From NCBI RefSeq assembly GCF_964340395.1, contig NC_135562.1, positions 11,617,043 to 11,642,042 on the forward strand: DNA of 25,000 bases, given 5' to 3'. Source of the DNA: Glandiceps talaboti. Lineage: Eukaryota > Hemichordata > Enteropneusta > Spengelidae. The notes under the pieces were generated by a model. The model saw nothing but the letters and a program-made list of their open reading frames with translations. It did not search any database and was not told the DNA's origin. Of this stretch, positions 24,245 to 25,000 are shown one piece after another. Numbering within the stretch: position 1 is the first letter of the stretch; each line of letters starts with the position of its first letter. A program made the position numbers and the translations under genes.

Positions 24245-25000
24245 TATTAAAACTGCATTCGCTAACGTGTGTTATATCTTACATGTACGTTTACTGCTAT
24301 CCCGCCCTTGGGTATCTGTCTCTAATACACTTTACAACATAGCTGTGTGTGTTTGCGTTACTGTTATGTATCGTCGTAAACCACATGTTCACTCTTTTAC
24401 GGCACCCTCCATGACACTTTCACACTTAGTATTCTGAAACATACTTAACCATCACTTGCAATTGACTGAACTCAAGCCTGGTATTAACACTACAAATTTT
24501 TGGGTTTGATAGAAGAGATTATAAGTCTCTTTGTCTACGTAAAACTTTATTTTCTAGGAAATAAACTGTATTTATAAAAACAGCTTTACAATGTTTTTCT
24601 CCTTTAAAAAACCAACCCAATGCGAAATACCATACTGTTATTGTCTGTAGACTTATACATTCAGTCGTACACATACAGACACAAGACACATGTACTGCTG
24701 CTAAGTACTAGTCTTTGTTAGTAGTAAAGTATTAACTAAAGTGATCATGTGACATACAGATATGTTGGTATAGGTTAAACCATTATACAACAGGTGGTAT
24801 ACATGATAACACATATACCAATTCTTTGTATGTAACTCAATAAATTGCAAAACATTAAACAAATGTACAATAACAAACTTTGTACACTTTTGGCAATTTA
24901 TTGAATTACAAACAATGACTTGGTATATGTTATCTCACATTGTTTTTACCAGTAGTAAATTTAAGTTGTTTAATTTATAAATTAAAATTCCAAAATCAAT
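24245..25000. other. Window end, no gene recognised
   Basis: It contains the second copy of the dispersed repeat (24438-24485) and a long hairpin (24805-24934). The dispersed repeat and the MITE recur here in the opposite order to the gene A locus, so this is not a simple third copy of the duplication unit. Confidence 0.4.
24805..24934. repeat. 130-bp hairpin with arms of about 42 bp
   Basis: The left arm 24805-24848 and right arm 24893-24934 are inverted copies: 38 of 42 aligned positions match with one 2-nt gap. They share GATAAC, ATATACCAA and TCAATAAATTGC. The 44-nt loop contains two TGTACA motifs. It may be a MITE remnant or a foldback element; length and pairing would also allow a hairpin RNA if transcribed. 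Confidence 0.7.

Overview
The window reads as nuclear DNA of an intron-bearing, AT-rich animal genome full of short tandem repeats. The end of an ST3Gal-type sialyltransferase gene, death-effector-domain (DED) coding exons, GT-AG introns, decayed non-LTR retrotransposons and many foldback or MITE-like elements suggest an invertebrate deuterostome such as a lancelet or acorn worm. The species cannot be fixed from the sequence alone.

Layout. Positions 1-1034 (+) hold the last two exons of an ST3Gal1/2-like sialyltransferase; the intron between them carries an inverted pair of tetranucleotide tracts. From 1035 to about 5260 lie 3' flank, a GIY-YIG nuclease relic (2498-2701), microsatellites and an LTR-like stretch with a hairpin-forming 40-bp tandem repeat (4605-4747). 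Two opposed non-LTR retrotransposon 3' fragments follow (5481-6085 minus, 6510-7092 plus).

The centre of the window is a tandem pair of three-exon genes on the minus strand: gene A (exons 10666-10597, 9582-9370, 9008-7732; 519 aa) and gene B (exons 19189-19099, 18338-18126, 16608-15323; 529 aa). In both, two short exons join across phase-1 introns to encode an N-terminal DED, and one long exon encodes a basic NLS-like linker plus a complete GT4 (GT-B fold) glycosyltransferase. Neither has a visible signal peptide or membrane segment, so an intracellular enzyme recruited through a death-fold domain is the likely reading. The 3' flanks are also duplicated (5268-5480 plus about 6086-6240, against 14830-15190). 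One retrotransposon fragment lies only in gene A's copy, so it probably arrived after the duplication.

The DED halves of the two genes have diverged strongly (22 of 58 residues identical in the exon-2 core). The N-terminal half of the glycosyltransferase is about 80% identical in protein and up to about 93% in DNA. This pattern fits gene conversion or constraint on the enzyme together with fast change in the adaptor domain. Upstream and around these genes are a 373/374-bp MITE-like pair, an 82-bp foldback element with 9-bp direct repeats, a hAT-like inverted-repeat element, further long hairpins and promoter-like motif clusters. No tRNA, rRNA or CRISPR array was found.
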